The notes beneath the pieces were generated by a model that was not told where the DNA came from, did no database searches, and was given only the letters and a program-made list of their open reading frames with translations. Below are positions 15,303-24,121 of a DNA stretch of 64,000 nucleotides, piece after piece. A program made the position numbers and the translations under genes. Every line of letters begins with the position of its first letter. Positions within the stretch are counted from its first letter, which is position 1. This DNA is from an uncultured Butyricicoccus sp. (GTDB taxonomy: Bacteria > Bacillota > Clostridia > Oscillospirales > Butyricicoccaceae): contig CAKTAV010000006.1 in the NCBI GenBank assembly GCA_934532985.1, positions 57,903 through 121,902 of the forward strand. The letters are read 5' to 3'.

Positions 15303-17029
15303 GCGGACGCCTCCTTTGTCTTGCTTACCGCATCCCCGTTCTTGAGTTCCTCAATCAAATCCGGATCCAGCAGGATCTCGGCGATGTCCGAACAAAATTC
15401 TCCGATTGTCTCCAGATCGTGAAGTACATCGGTGTACGCCACGGTATTTTCCGGAGAACAGGAGCCAAGCTGTAAGCGCTCCATATGCTTCTGGCTCAGT
15501 CGGCGTTCCAGTCCTTCGATATCCTCCTGCTGGTGGATAATCGTCGCTGCCAGCGTCGTATCGCTCGTGTCGAGCGCCTGTACCGTGTCATCCAGCATCT
15601 TATTTACCTTGTGAAAGGTCTCCTTGAGCTCCTCCATCGCCGTCTCGGTAAAGGTATATCCCTTTTCCTTTTTCAGCTTGGCGAAGTTGGAAATGCTGGT
15701 CAGCTGGTCGCCGATGCGCTCAAAGTCACTCGCCGCGTGAATCAGCTTAGATACCGTACCTGATTGTTTGGCGGTCAGATAACCGGTTGTGCACAGAGAG
15801 GATAGGTAATTCGTCGTCTTGTCCTGAAGAATATCCACGATGTCCTCCAGTTCATAAACCTTTTCCATCTTTTCATCCGCGCCGAAGATAAATCCGACAC
15901 AAGCCACGTGTGCCATATCCGCTACATACTGGCCAATGCGAACCAGCTCGTTGCGGGTCAGGTTCAAGGCCGCCGACGGAAGGTGACGGACATTGTTGTC
16001 AAGGAATCGCGGCTCGTATTCCGGAACCTCGGCGATCTCCTTGTTCGGAAGAACCTTCATGACCAGCTTAACCAGTACCGGAAGCAGCGGCAGCCAGATC
16101 AATGTCATGATAATATTAAAGCAGGTGTGTGCGTTTGCAATCTGTCGTGCAATGACATCCACTTCATTTCCCTTCGGGGAGATCCACTGGATGAACTGTG
16201 CGTACCACGGGACAATCCAGATGAAAATACATGCACCGGAAATATTAAAGAAGCAGTGAGCCAGCGCCGTGCGCTTTGCCTGCCGTGGCTGACCGACCGA
16301 AGCCAGCAGAGCGGTAATCGTTGTGCCGATATTGTCACCAAGTAGAATCGGAATCGCACCGGTCAGACCTAGAATGCTGGTCACGCCATCTGCCATCGGC
16401 TGCGAGGCAAAGTTTTGAAGCACCGCAATCGTTGCCGAAGAGCTCTGTACCACCAGCGTCATCAGCGTACCCGTCAGTACACCGAGCACCGGAATGTGCC
16501 CGACATAGCCAATCATATCCAAAAAGACCGGGCTGGAAGCCAGCGGCTTCATCACGCTGCTCATCGTATTGATGCCGACAAACAGCAAGCCAAATGCGAA
16601 GATGGTCTGTCCAATGTTCTTGACCTGTTCCTTCTTCGGGAAGAAGTACAGTACAAAGCCGATAAATACCAGCGGCCAGATAAAGTCGTCAATCTTAAAC
16701 GCAATAATCTGTGCCGTCATCGTCGTACCGATGTTGGCACCCAAGATAACCGACACAGCCTGCGGCAGGCTCATCAAGCCCGCGCTGACAAAACCAATGA
16801 CCATGACCGTCGTCGCCGAAGAGCTTTGCAGCACTGCGGTGACCAGCGCGCCCGCCAGAACACCGATAATCGGGTTCTTGGTCAGCACGCTCAAAATCTG
16901 ACGCATTCGCTCGCCGGCCGCCTTTTGCAGACCTTCGCTCATGAGGTTCATGCCGAAGATAAATACGGCCAAGCCTCCCAACAGACCACCTAACGTGGTA
17001 AAAATCTCACTGCTCATAGATTGCTTCAT
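15299..17029 (-). CDS. Na+/phosphate cotransporter family protein with PhoU-like tail
   Basis: 576 residues. Two repeats carry the diagnostic QSSSATT (ALVTAVLQSSSATTVMV) and QSSSAT (TLVVQSSSATIAVLQ) motifs with GANIGTT and GDNIGTT, the signature of NptA/PNaS transporters. About 9 membrane segments occupy residues 8-320. The C-terminal 200 residues are a PhoU-like helical bundle (DFERIGDQLTSISNFA). Imports phosphate or a related anion using sodium. Pho-type 11-bp repeats lie directly upstream, so it should be phosphate-controlled. AAGGAG is very close to this ATG; an ATG 12 bases further in (17017) is possible. Confidence 0.92.
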   Translation of the reverse strand: MKQSMSSEIFTTLGGLLGGLAVFIFGMNLMSEGLQKAAGERMRQILSVLTKNPIIGVLAGALVTAVLQSSSATTVMVIGFVSAGLMSLPQAVSVILGANIGTTMTAQIIAFKIDDFIWPLVFIGFVLYFFPKKEQVKNIGQTIFAFGLLFVGINTMSSVMKPLASSPVFLDMIGYVGHIPVLGVLTGTLMTLVVQSSSATIAVLQNFASQPMADGVTSILGLTGAIPILLGDNIGTTITALLASVGQPRQAKRTALAHCFFNISGACIFIWIVPWYAQFIQWISPKGNEVDVIARQIANAHTCFNIIMTLIWLPLLPVLVKLVMKVLPNKEIAEVPEYEPRFLDNNVRHLPSAALNLTRNELVRIGQYVADMAHVACVGFIFGADEKMEKVYELEDIVDILQDKTTNYLSSLCTTGYLTAKQSGTVSKLIHAASDFERIGDQLTSISNFAKLKKEKGYTFTETAMEELKETFHKVNKMLDDTVQALDTSDTTLAATIIHQQEDIEGLERRLSQKHMERLQLGSCSPENTVAYTDVLHDLETIGEFCSDIAEILLDPDLIEELKNGDAVSKTKEASA

Positions 17030-17064
17030 TCTCCTTAATAGTAGTCTTTCCTTTGTTTGATTCT

Positions 17065-17121
17065 ACTATATCAGAGCATTGTAAAATCGACGTGCAGAAC
17101 TGTGTAAAATCTGAGTAAAAT
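17065..17121 (-). promoter_or_regulatory. Pho-box promoter of the Na/phosphate cotransporter
   Basis: On the plus strand GTAAAAT occurs at 17081, 17104 and 17115 (intervals 23 and 11). Read on the minus strand these are TTTTAC direct repeats at helical spacing, ending 11 bases before a TATAGT -10 box (17065-17070); there is no good -35. This is the geometry of PhoB/PhoP-activated promoters and is shared with 23174-23240 and 24062-24106. Confidence 0.65.
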
Positions 17122-17894
17122 TATCCCGGAATATCGCCGACGCCATTCAGCACCAGACGCGGACGGTACGGATAGCTTTCGATCTCGCTGCGCGACGTGA
17201 CGCCCGACAGAACCAGCGCGGTATCTAGGCCGGTTTCAATGCCCGCAATGATGTCGGTATCCATGCGGTCGCCGATAATCGCAACGTTCTCGGAGTGTGC
17301 TCCCAGCAGGCGCAGACCCGTACGCATCATCAGCGGATTCGGCTTGCCGACAAAGTACGCCTTCTTGTTGGTCGCCAGCTCAATCGGTGCAATCATTGCG
17401 CGGCAGCTCGGCAGGATACCAAACTCTGACGGACCGGTCAGGTCGCTGTTCGTACCGATCAGGCGCGCACCGCGCTCCACCAGCCGGATTGCGCGAACAA
17501 TCTGGTCATAATTATAGCTGTCCGGCTCGCCAAAGATGACAAAATCCGGGTCAACGTCATTAAACGGAATACCGGCCGCGTACAGCGCATTTTGCAAGCC
17601 GTGCTCACCGATGACATAGGCGCTTGCGCCCGGTGCCTGACTGGCAACAAAGTTCGCCGTAGCCAGCGCACTGGTATAGAAATGTGACGGATCAACATCC
17701 AGTCCCATTCTCTTGAGCTTCTGCGCCAGCTCTACCGGCGTCGAGCGGCTGGAATTGGTCAAAAACAGGAACTTCTTTCCCTCTGCATACAGCCACTCCA
17801 CGAACTCCGTCACACCCGGCAGCAGCTTGTTGCCGTGATAGATGACACCGTCCATGTCGCACAGGAAGCCTTCTCTTTGTCTTAATTCATTCAT
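17121..17894 (-). CDS. HAD family phosphatase, NagD-like
   Basis: 257 residues. ATG at 17894 is chosen because AAGGA lies nine bases before it; a nearby upstream ATG (17903) touches the same AAGGA. HAD motifs: I GFLCDMDGVIYHG, II LFLTNSSRS, III KPNPLMM with its lysine, IV IGDRMDTDI. The C2-type cap and length are those of NagD / 4-nitrophenylphosphatase-like enzymes, which remove phosphate from nucleotides or sugars. It follows the pst cluster but has its own leader (17895-18183), with a TATAAT at 18058-18063; no Pho repeat is clear there. No other gene is seen in that 289-base stretch. Confidence 0.9.
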   Translation of the reverse strand: MNELRQREGFLCDMDGVIYHGNKLLPGVTEFVEWLYAEGKKFLFLTNSSRSTPVELAQKLKRMGLDVDPSHFYTSALATANFVASQAPGASAYVIGEHGLQNALYAAGIPFNDVDPDFVIFGEPDSYNYDQIVRAIRLVERGARLIGTNSDLTGPSEFGILPSCRAMIAPIELATNKKAYFVGKPNPLMMRTGLRLLGAHSENVAIIGDRMDTDIIAGIETGLDTALVLSGVTSRSEIESYPYRPRLVLNGVGDIPG

Positions 17895-18183
17895 GGTATC
17901 CATTCCTTTCCCGCAGCTCCGGCGCAAAACCACTGCTTTGCGGAGCATCGTGTTCGGGCGCATTGGGTTCTCCATCGCGCCTAATTCCTCATCGTTCGTA
18001 TTTTCCGGCGCTTTTCTGGCTTTTATCCAGTTTTCTCCGAAAAAACGCGTATGGCTCATTATACCACACGCGGAACACGGTAGGAAGTGCCGCCATGCAA
18101 CTTTAACCGATTGGTAACAGTTTTGGAGCGTTCGCCCCGCTGTAATCCTTTTCACATGCTCTCTCCGTCATTCCGCATTCTTT

Positions 18184-18864
18184 TTACGCCGTGATGCGGT
18201 ATCCCACCCCGCGCTGTGTCTCAATCTGTGCGCCGCAGCGGCCCAGCTTTTTGCGCAGGGTGTTGATGTGAATATCGATTGTTCTCGTCTCGCCTTGATG
18301 TTTCGTTCCCCAAATTTTCTGAAGCATCTCTTCCCGTGTTACAGTGACATTCGGATGCTGCAATAAATAGCACAGCATCAAAAATTCCTTTTTAGTCAGC
18401 GCAACTTCCTCTTCCGATGACAGCACAACATGCTGCTGCAAATTCACCTGAATCTGCCCACAGCGCAGGACATCCTTTCGTATCCTGCCGCCGCTTTGCA
18501 TTCCGCGGCGTGTCACGGCACGCACTCGTGCCAGCAGCTCCAGCAAACCAAACGGTTTTCGGATACAATCATCTGACCCTTCGTCCAAGCAGCGAACAGC
18601 GTCCATCTCCTCGGCTCCCTCCACCATCATGATAACCGGAACATCCCGCGTCTCCGGTATCGCCCGAATGCGGTTCAAAATTGTAATCCCATCCTCTTCT
18701 CTTAGCCTGCGCGCCAGCAAGATAACATCTACCGTCTCACATGCCAAAGCGGCAAACAGACCTTTGCTGCTCGTAAAGCTACGGGTCTGCATGCCGTTGT
18801 TTTCCAATGTATATTTGACCAGCTGGCGAATGCTTTCATCCTCTTCTACGATATAGACATTCAT
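18184..18864 (-). CDS. OmpR/PhoB-type response regulator with degenerate receiver
   Basis: 226 residues: receiver (1-120) and winged-helix DNA-binding domain (130-226, e.g. TRTIDIHINTLRKKLG and RGVGYRITA). The receiver is not standard. The strand that normally holds the phospho-accepting aspartate reads VDVILLARRL, with alanine 51 (codon GCG) where LLD is expected; the switch threonine is valine (VIMMVEG). The acidic cluster (VEEDES) and lysine (IRKPF) remain. Last gene of the pst-phoU operon, 17 bases after phoU, with no sensor kinase near. It probably controls the Pho boxes seen here without classical phosphorylation, perhaps through PhoU or another partner; that role is inference. Confidence 0.88.
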   Translation of the reverse strand: MNVYIVEEDESIRQLVKYTLENNGMQTRSFTSSKGLFAALACETVDVILLARRLREEDGITILNRIRAIPETRDVPVIMMVEGAEEMDAVRCLDEGSDDCIRKPFGLLELLARVRAVTRRGMQSGGRIRKDVLRCGQIQVNLQQHVVLSSEEEVALTKKEFLMLCYLLQHPNVTVTREEMLQKIWGTKHQGETRTIDIHINTLRKKLGRCGAQIETQRGVGYRITA

Positions 18865-18881
18865 CGGGGGTCACCTGTCCT

Positions 18882-19538
18882 TTACATGACACGGGAGTCT
18901 TTGTGCGCGCCGGTTACGGAAAATACCACCCACTCTGCAATATTTACCGCGTGATCACCAATGCGCTCAAAATACTTAGCAATCATCAGCAAATCCATCA
19001 TCTGATCCGGGTTCACTGTACTGTGCTTCAGCTGTTCCACCAGCTGATCGCGCGTGCTCAAAAACGCCTTATCCACGACATTGTCATAGTGAATGACGAA
19101 ATGTGCCTGATCCAAATTCTCCCGCACAAAGGCATTGATGGAATCGCGCACCATCTTCATCGTCGCCGCCGCCATCTCCGAAATGCCGCTCGGCATCGTA
19201 AAAACCGGCTTGTCGCACAAGTAGACGACAATCTCCGCAATGTCCGCCGCCTGATCACCAATTCTCTCCAGATCGGTAATCATCTTCAGTGCTGTGGAAA
19301 CATTGCGCAGATCCTTCGCCACCGGCTGCTGCTGAAGCAGCAGCCGCAGACAGCAGCGCTCAATGTCCTTTTCCTTCTGATCAACCTCATCATCATTTTC
19401 CATGATTTTGCGTGCCTTTGCCGCATCCATCTTTTGCAGCGCATCCACCGCCTGATCAATCGCGTTTTCTGCCAGAGAGGCCATCTGGATCAGCTGCTCA
19501 TGCATGTCATTTAATTCATGTTCAAACCGTGTTCTCAT
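18882..19538 (-). CDS. phoU: Phosphate signalling protein PhoU
   Basis: 218 residues, two three-helix repeats with the metal-binding motifs (DLERIGDQAADIAE and YFERIGDHAVNIAEW). PhoU links the PstSCAB transporter to the phosphate response. It lies 17 bases after pstB and just before the atypical regulator. With no kinase encoded here, its usual partner PhoR is either elsewhere or absent. Confidence 0.96.
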   Translation of the reverse strand: MRTRFEHELNDMHEQLIQMASLAENAIDQAVDALQKMDAAKARKIMENDDEVDQKEKDIERCCLRLLLQQQPVAKDLRNVSTALKMITDLERIGDQAADIAEIVVYLCDKPVFTMPSGISEMAAATMKMVRDSINAFVRENLDQAHFVIHYDNVVDKAFLSTRDQLVEQLKHSTVNPDQMMDLLMIAKYFERIGDHAVNIAEWVVFSVTGAHKDSRVM

Positions 19539-19555
19539 TCCGATGTGTCCTCCTA

Positions 19556-20308
19556 TTATCCGAATCGTCCAGTGATATAATCTTCCGTGCGCTTGTCCTT
19601 CGGAGAAGCAAACATCTCTTCTGTGTCACTGTACTCGATGATTTCGCCCAACAGAAAGAACGCCGTGCGATCCGCGACACGCGTTGCCTGCTGCATGTTA
19701 TGGGTAACCATCACGATGGTATAGTTATCCTTGAGTGTATCCACCAGCTCCTCAACCTTGTTCGTGGAAATCGGGTCCAGCGCCGAGGTCGGCTCATCCA
19801 TCAGCAGTACCTCCGGCTCTACCGCCAGCGCACGCGCAATACACAGACGCTGCTGCTGTCCGCCGGACATGCCGAGCGCGCTCTTGTTCAGACGATCCTT
19901 TACCTCATCCCAAATTGCGGCGCCGCGCAGGCTGCGCTCTACTAGCTCATCCAGCTTCTTCTTATTGTGAATGCCGTGCGTGCGCGGTCCAAAGGCAATG
20001 TTGTCATAAATGCTCATCGGGAACGGGTTTGGCTTCTGGAACACCATGCCGACGCGGCGGCGCAGCAGATTGACATCCATGCTTCCATAAATATCCTCTC
20101 CGTCCAGCGTGACTATACCGTCAATCTTACAGCCCTCCACCAGATCATTCATGCGGTTAAGTGTCTTGAGCAGCGTGGATTTGCCGCAGCCGGACGGTCC
20201 GATAAACGCCGTCACCTGATTTTCCGGCAAATCAATATTGATATTTTTCAGTGCATGGAACGAACCGTAATGCAGATCCAGATCCTGCACGCGAATTTTT
20301 GTATTCAT
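19556..20308 (-). CDS. pstB: Phosphate ABC transporter ATP-binding protein
   Basis: 250 residues. Walker A IGPSGCGKSTLL, Q-loop VFQKPNPFP (characteristic of PstB), signature LGMSGGQQQRLCIARAL, Walker B VLLMDEPTSALDP, H-loop VMVTHNM. Energises phosphate uptake through PstC and PstA. RBS GGGAGAG precedes the ATG. Confidence 0.97.
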   Translation of the reverse strand: MNTKIRVQDLDLHYGSFHALKNINIDLPENQVTAFIGPSGCGKSTLLKTLNRMNDLVEGCKIDGIVTLDGEDIYGSMDVNLLRRRVGMVFQKPNPFPMSIYDNIAFGPRTHGIHNKKKLDELVERSLRGAAIWDEVKDRLNKSALGMSGGQQQRLCIARALAVEPEVLLMDEPTSALDPISTNKVEELVDTLKDNYTIVMVTHNMQQATRVADRTAFFLLGEIIEYSDTEEMFASPKDKRTEDYITGRFG

Positions 20309-20327
20309 GTTGACTCTCTCCCTGTTG

Positions 20328-21224
20328 TTACGATTTCGTCAGCTTGCGCGCAATCAGCGCGGACAGCGTGTTCATGACCAGAACGATAATCAGCAGGACA
20401 ACCGCCGTCGCGTAGGCCTGATTGGTGTGTAGACCCTCGCTGGACAGGCAGTACATATGCACCGCCAGCGTGCGTCCCGAGCTCATCAGCGAGTTTGCCA
20501 TATCCGTCGAGGTGCCCGCCGTGTACATCAGCGCTGCCGTCTCACCGACCACGCGGCCGACCGCCAGAATAATGCCTGCCAGAATGCCCGGCATAGCGCT
20601 CGGCAGTACGATGCGGAACGTTGTGCGCAGGCGTCCAGCGCCTAAGCCAAAGCTCGCCTCACGATACATATCCGGCACGGCAATTAGCGCCTCTTCCGTG
20701 CTGCGCATAATCAGCGGCAGAATCATGATAGACAGCGTCATCGCGCCAGCCAGCAGTGACATACCCCAATGCAGCTGCGTGACAAAGAACAGTAGGCCAA
20801 ACAGACCGTATACAATGGACGGAATGCCGGACAGGGTTTCCGCTGTCAGCCGCATCAGACCGACGAGCTTGTTGCCGCGCTTAGCGTATTCCACCAGATA
20901 AATCGCCGTAAATACACTGATCGGAATCGCGATCAGCAGCGAAAGCAGCGTCATCTTTACCGTCGTAATAATTGCCGGCATCATGGAGCAGTTTTCCGAC
21001 GTGTACTGCATTTCAAACAGCGACGGCGTCAAATACGGGATACCGCGAATTAAAATATATCCAATCAAAAACAGGAGCACAAAGAACGTGAAGAACGATG
21101 CCGCATATACCGCTCCTCGCAGCAGCAGTGCCTGCTTTTTTCCGCTCGGCTGCGGATGAGGCGCACGGCTGCGCACCCGTTCTTTTTCTCCGCTCAGCGA
21201 AACAGTCGCTGTCGTCGCATTCAT
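20328..21224 (-). CDS. pstA: Phosphate ABC transporter permease PstA
   Basis: 298 residues with six membrane segments after a basic, Ser-rich N-terminus. The permease loop EALIAVPDMYREASFGLGAGRLRTTFRIVLPSAMPGI is clear. It overlaps the end of pstC by four bases (ATGA). Confidence 0.96.
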   Translation of the reverse strand: MNATTATVSLSGEKERVRSRAPHPQPSGKKQALLLRGAVYAASFFTFFVLLFLIGYILIRGIPYLTPSLFEMQYTSENCSMMPAIITTVKMTLLSLLIAIPISVFTAIYLVEYAKRGNKLVGLMRLTAETLSGIPSIVYGLFGLLFFVTQLHWGMSLLAGAMTLSIMILPLIMRSTEEALIAVPDMYREASFGLGAGRLRTTFRIVLPSAMPGILAGIILAVGRVVGETAALMYTAGTSTDMANSLMSSGRTLAVHMYCLSSEGLHTNQAYATAVVLLIIVLVMNTLSALIARKLTKS

Positions 21225-22087
21225 ACTTTCTCTCCCTTTCTCTTCATCACTGCAAAGCTGATATTGATAATCAAAATAAAGATAAACAGGACCACGCCGG
21301 TAGCAATCAGCGCTTCGCGGTGCAGGCCGGTCGCATAGCCCATCTCCAATACAATGTTCGCCGTCATCGTGCGCACGCCCTTGAGCAGTCCCGTCGGAAT
21401 GCGCGCCTGGTTACCGGCAACCATGATAACCGCCATCGTCTCGCCAATCGCACGTCCGATGCCCAGAACAATCGCCGCCATAATGCCGGACTTTGCCGCC
21501 GGCAGAACTGCATAGAATACCGAGCGCTCGTGTGTGGCGCCCAGCGCCAGCGAACCCTCATAATAGCTCTCCGGCACGGCGCGAATCGCCGACTCGCTCA
21601 GATTGATAACCGTCGGCAGAATCATAATGCCAAGCAGAATCGCCGCCGCCAGCAGGCTGACACCAGTACATCCCGGAATCTGGCGCATCAGCGGAACCAG
21701 TACCACCAGCCCAAAGAAGCCGTAAATAATCGACGGAATGCCCGCCATCAGCTGAACCATCGGCTCCAGCAGGCTGTGCAGCCGCTTCGGGCAGAAGCGC
21801 GCGAGGAAGGTTGCCGTCAGTACGCCAATCGGCACACCGATGACAATCGCTCCGATCGTGACACACAAGCTGCCAATAATCATCGGCAGAATGCCATACG
21901 AAGCCGGTGAATTTTTCGGGGACCACTCGGTTCCCAGCAGGAAGTTGCCAAATCCGATTTCCTTCATCGCCGGAATGCCGTTGGCAAACAAGAAGTAGCA
22001 AATCAATGCAACCGCTACAATCGACATACACGCACAGAGAAAGAACAGGCCGGACATTCCCTTTTCTAGTACTCGTTGTTTTTTCAT
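21221..22087 (-). CDS. pstC: Phosphate ABC transporter permease PstC
   Basis: 288 residues from the ATG at 22087, chosen because CGAGGG lies just before it; upstream codons cross a long hairpin. Six membrane segments, permease loop ESAIRAVPESYYEGSLALGATHERSVFYAVLPAAKSGIMA. Partner of PstA. Confidence 0.95.
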   Translation of the reverse strand: MKKQRVLEKGMSGLFFLCACMSIVAVALICYFLFANGIPAMKEIGFGNFLLGTEWSPKNSPASYGILPMIIGSLCVTIGAIVIGVPIGVLTATFLARFCPKRLHSLLEPMVQLMAGIPSIIYGFFGLVVLVPLMRQIPGCTGVSLLAAAILLGIMILPTVINLSESAIRAVPESYYEGSLALGATHERSVFYAVLPAAKSGIMAAIVLGIGRAIGETMAVIMVAGNQARIPTGLLKGVRTMTANIVLEMGYATGLHREALIATGVVLFIFILIINISFAVMKRKGEKV

Positions 22088-22126
22088 AATACCCTCGTTG
22101 CTATCTTCCAAAAACTCATAGAATCG

Positions 22127-22160
22127 GTTCCCTCCATTGGTCACTGCCAATGGAGGGAAC
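22127..22160 (-). promoter_or_regulatory. Intercistronic hairpin between pstS and pstC
   Basis: A perfect 14-bp stem (GTTCCCTCCATTGG and its complement, 6-base loop) in the 104-base gap after pstS. No T-run follows on the minus strand, so it is more likely a partial attenuator or 3'-end protector that lets pstS mRNA outnumber the permease mRNA, as is common for binding-protein transporters. Confidence 0.65.
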
Positions 22161-22191
22161 TTGGTTACATATCGTATAATTGACGCTGCAA

Positions 22192-23112
22192 TTACTTGCT
22201 GGTTACATCAGACCAGTCGGTAATCTCACCGGTGAAGATCTGGCGAACCTGATCCAGAGACAGATCGTCTACGCTGTTCTCCGGGTTAACAATGACTGCG
22301 ATACCGTCCAGAGCGATCTGTACACTGTCCAGATCCTTCTTCTCGTCGTCACTCAACTCACGGGAAGCCATACCGATGTCGCAGATGCCTTCCTTCGTGC
22401 TGTTTACGCCCGTCGTGGAGTCCGAAGTCTCAATTGTGATATTGACATCCGGGTTAACCTCTGCATATGCTTCCTTCAGCTTCTCCATAACCGGAGATAC
22501 CGAAGAGGAACCGGCTACCGTGATATCTCCCTTGGAACCGTCCGACTTGAATTCCTTTGCCTTGGAATCAATCTGAATGTAACCGGCATCCGAAACGACT
22601 TCCTGACCATCTGCCGACAGGATGTAGTTGATAAAGTCTGCGGAAGCGCCCTTTGCTTCACCGTTCAGTACGATGTTGAACGGACGAGAAATGCTGTAGT
22701 CGCCGCTGAGTACGTTGTCCGTCGTCGCATCGACACCGTCGATCTTAACTGCCTTAACGGAATCGTTCAGCGAACCCATGGAAGCATATCCGATTGCGCT
22801 GGTGTCACCGGCAACATTCTGCATCATGACTTCCGTCTGGTTAGCAATAATGGCGTCGGCCGTCGTGTTGTCCACCTTCTGGTCGCCATCCTCGGTCTGC
22901 ACACCAGTCAGCTCGATAAATGCGCCGCGAGTGCCGGATCCATCCTCACGGGATACTACGCTGATTGCACCGGACGGAGCGGAAGCATCGCCGGAACCAG
23001 ATGCATCGCTGCTACTGTTGCTGCTCGAGCCACATCCAGCCAGAATACCGGTCAGCATTACGCCAGCCATCAAAGTTCCAAATACACGTCTGTTCATTAC
23101 TTTGGTTTCCAT
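22192..23112 (-). CDS. pstS: Phosphate-binding lipoprotein PstS, permuted domain order
   Basis: 306 residues from the ATG at 23112 (AAAGGA eight bases before it). A signal peptide ends in the lipobox LAGC, followed by a Ser/Gly/Asp linker. The binding segments come in the reverse of the usual order: SVVSREDGSGTRGAF, normally in the C-terminal half, is first, and ITVAGSSSVSPVMEKLKEAY with IGMASRE and QVRQIFTGEITDW, normally N-terminal, is second. The same periplasmic-binding fold can result from circular permutation. First gene of the pst operon, behind a Pho box. Confidence 0.92.
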   Translation of the reverse strand: METKVMNRRVFGTLMAGVMLTGILAGCGSSSNSSSDASGSGDASAPSGAISVVSREDGSGTRGAFIELTGVQTEDGDQKVDNTTADAIIANQTEVMMQNVAGDTSAIGYASMGSLNDSVKAVKIDGVDATTDNVLSGDYSISRPFNIVLNGEAKGASADFINYILSADGQEVVSDAGYIQIDSKAKEFKSDGSKGDITVAGSSSVSPVMEKLKEAYAEVNPDVNITIETSDSTTGVNSTKEGICDIGMASRELSDDEKKDLDSVQIALDGIAVIVNPENSVDDLSLDQVRQIFTGEITDWSDVTSK

Positions 23113-23173
23113 TGTTATGTTCCTTTCTACACTTTGGTGTATCAATTGTTTTTTCCTTCGTTCAGCATGGTCT

Positions 23174-23250
23174 ATTCTATCAGCGTGATGTAAAGTCCGC
23201 ACGCAAAAACATGTAAAATCACTGTAATGCTTTGTAAAATTCTCAGTACA
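23174..23250 (-). promoter_or_regulatory. Pho-box promoter of the pst operon
   Basis: Plus-strand GTAAAGT at 23190, GTAAAAT at 23213, GTAATGC at 23224, GTAAAAT at 23234 and GTACA at 23246: intervals 23, 11, 10, 12. On the minus strand these TTTTAC-like repeats end 11 bases before TAGAAT (23174-23179), with no -35, as at 17065-17121. Confidence 0.65.
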
Positions 23251-23294
23251 GTTATTTTACAGAGCAAGCTTATTTTTCCTCGTTACTCCATCAA

Positions 23295-23332
23295 AAAAAA
23301 CGCCCGATTTTCCCCACAAAACCGAGCATTTT
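23295..23332 (-). terminator. Terminator of the HD hydrolase gene
   Basis: Minus strand GCTCGGTTTT, 6-base loop, AAAATCGGGC (two imperfect pairs), followed by T8. Confidence 0.7.
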
Positions 23333-23350
23333 TCCTATTATTTTTCTTTA

Positions 23351-24007
23351 TTACAGCACTTTGCTGCCATTTGCCGTCAGCTTAAAGCGCGCTCCAAGCA
23401 CCTCTGCCGCGCGGCGGCACATAATCATGCGTCCCAAGAAAATCTCAAAATAATCATACATTGTGCAGATGCTCTCATCAATCTGTAAATTCAGCGAAAT
23501 CTGCTTTTTGTCTGGCTGGATTTTCAGCGTCGACGCCGTGACGGCATAGTTTACGCGGTCATGAATATCAAACGCCGCCTTTTCCTTTTGGCGGACGCGG
23601 TTACGGCGCACATCCGTCTTATCCGCAATAATCAGCGCGGCGGAAATCGGATCCATCGCGGTGCCTGTGCTCTCATCATGGTTGCCAATCGCCGAGACAA
23701 TCATAATCCGATCCTCCAGCGGCAGATCGGTTTTCTTCAAAATATCATTCGCCAGCAGCGCGCCAAACTCTGCATGATGGTTTCGGTTGATGGCGTTGCC
23801 GATATCGTGTAAAAATCCCGCCATTTTCGCAAGCTCGACATCACGCTCACTGTATTCGAACTTCTTCAGAATTCGTCCCGCACGCTCAGCGACCAACGTA
23901 CAGTGCTTGGCGGAATGGTCAGTATAACCGATCACGCCTAAATTGGCATCCGCCTTGCGCAGGAACGCCTGAACCTCTTTGTTTTCCTTGATATGCTTAA
24001 AATCCAT
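23351..24007 (-). CDS. HD-domain phosphohydrolase
   Basis: 218 residues. The HD signature is complete: H31 region YTDHSAKHC, FLHDIGN (HD pair), NHHAEFGALLA, IGNHDE, and the final aspartate in IIADKTDVRR. The fold cleaves phosphate esters or nucleotides with bound metal; the substrate is unknown. The C-terminal 70 residues (LKIQPDKKQISLNLQIDES...) form an added domain. It is preceded by three Pho-type repeats at exact 11-bp spacing, so it likely belongs to the phosphate regulon. Single-gene unit with its own terminator. Confidence 0.85.
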   Translation of the reverse strand: MDFKHIKENKEVQAFLRKADANLGVIGYTDHSAKHCTLVAERAGRILKKFEYSERDVELAKMAGFLHDIGNAINRNHHAEFGALLANDILKKTDLPLEDRIMIVSAIGNHDESTGTAMDPISAALIIADKTDVRRNRVRQKEKAAFDIHDRVNYAVTASTLKIQPDKKQISLNLQIDESICTMYDYFEIFLGRMIMCRRAAEVLGARFKLTANGSKVL

Positions 24008-24061
24008 GTTGTTTCCCTCATTTCTTGTGCTGTACTTTATCCTACGCTCCCTTCCTTCTTT

Positions 24062-24106
24062 TCTCTATCGCAACATCGTAAAAGCTTGGTAAATCCATTG
24101 TAAAAT
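24062..24106 (-). promoter_or_regulatory. Pho-box promoter of the HD hydrolase gene
   Basis: Plus-strand GTAAAAG at 24078, GTAAATC at 24089 and GTAAAAT at 24100, exactly 11 bases apart. A weak TAGAGA (24062-24067) lies 11 bases beyond, matching the geometry of the other two Pho promoters in the window. Confidence 0.55.
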
Positions 24107-24121
24107 TGCATCAAACGAGAA

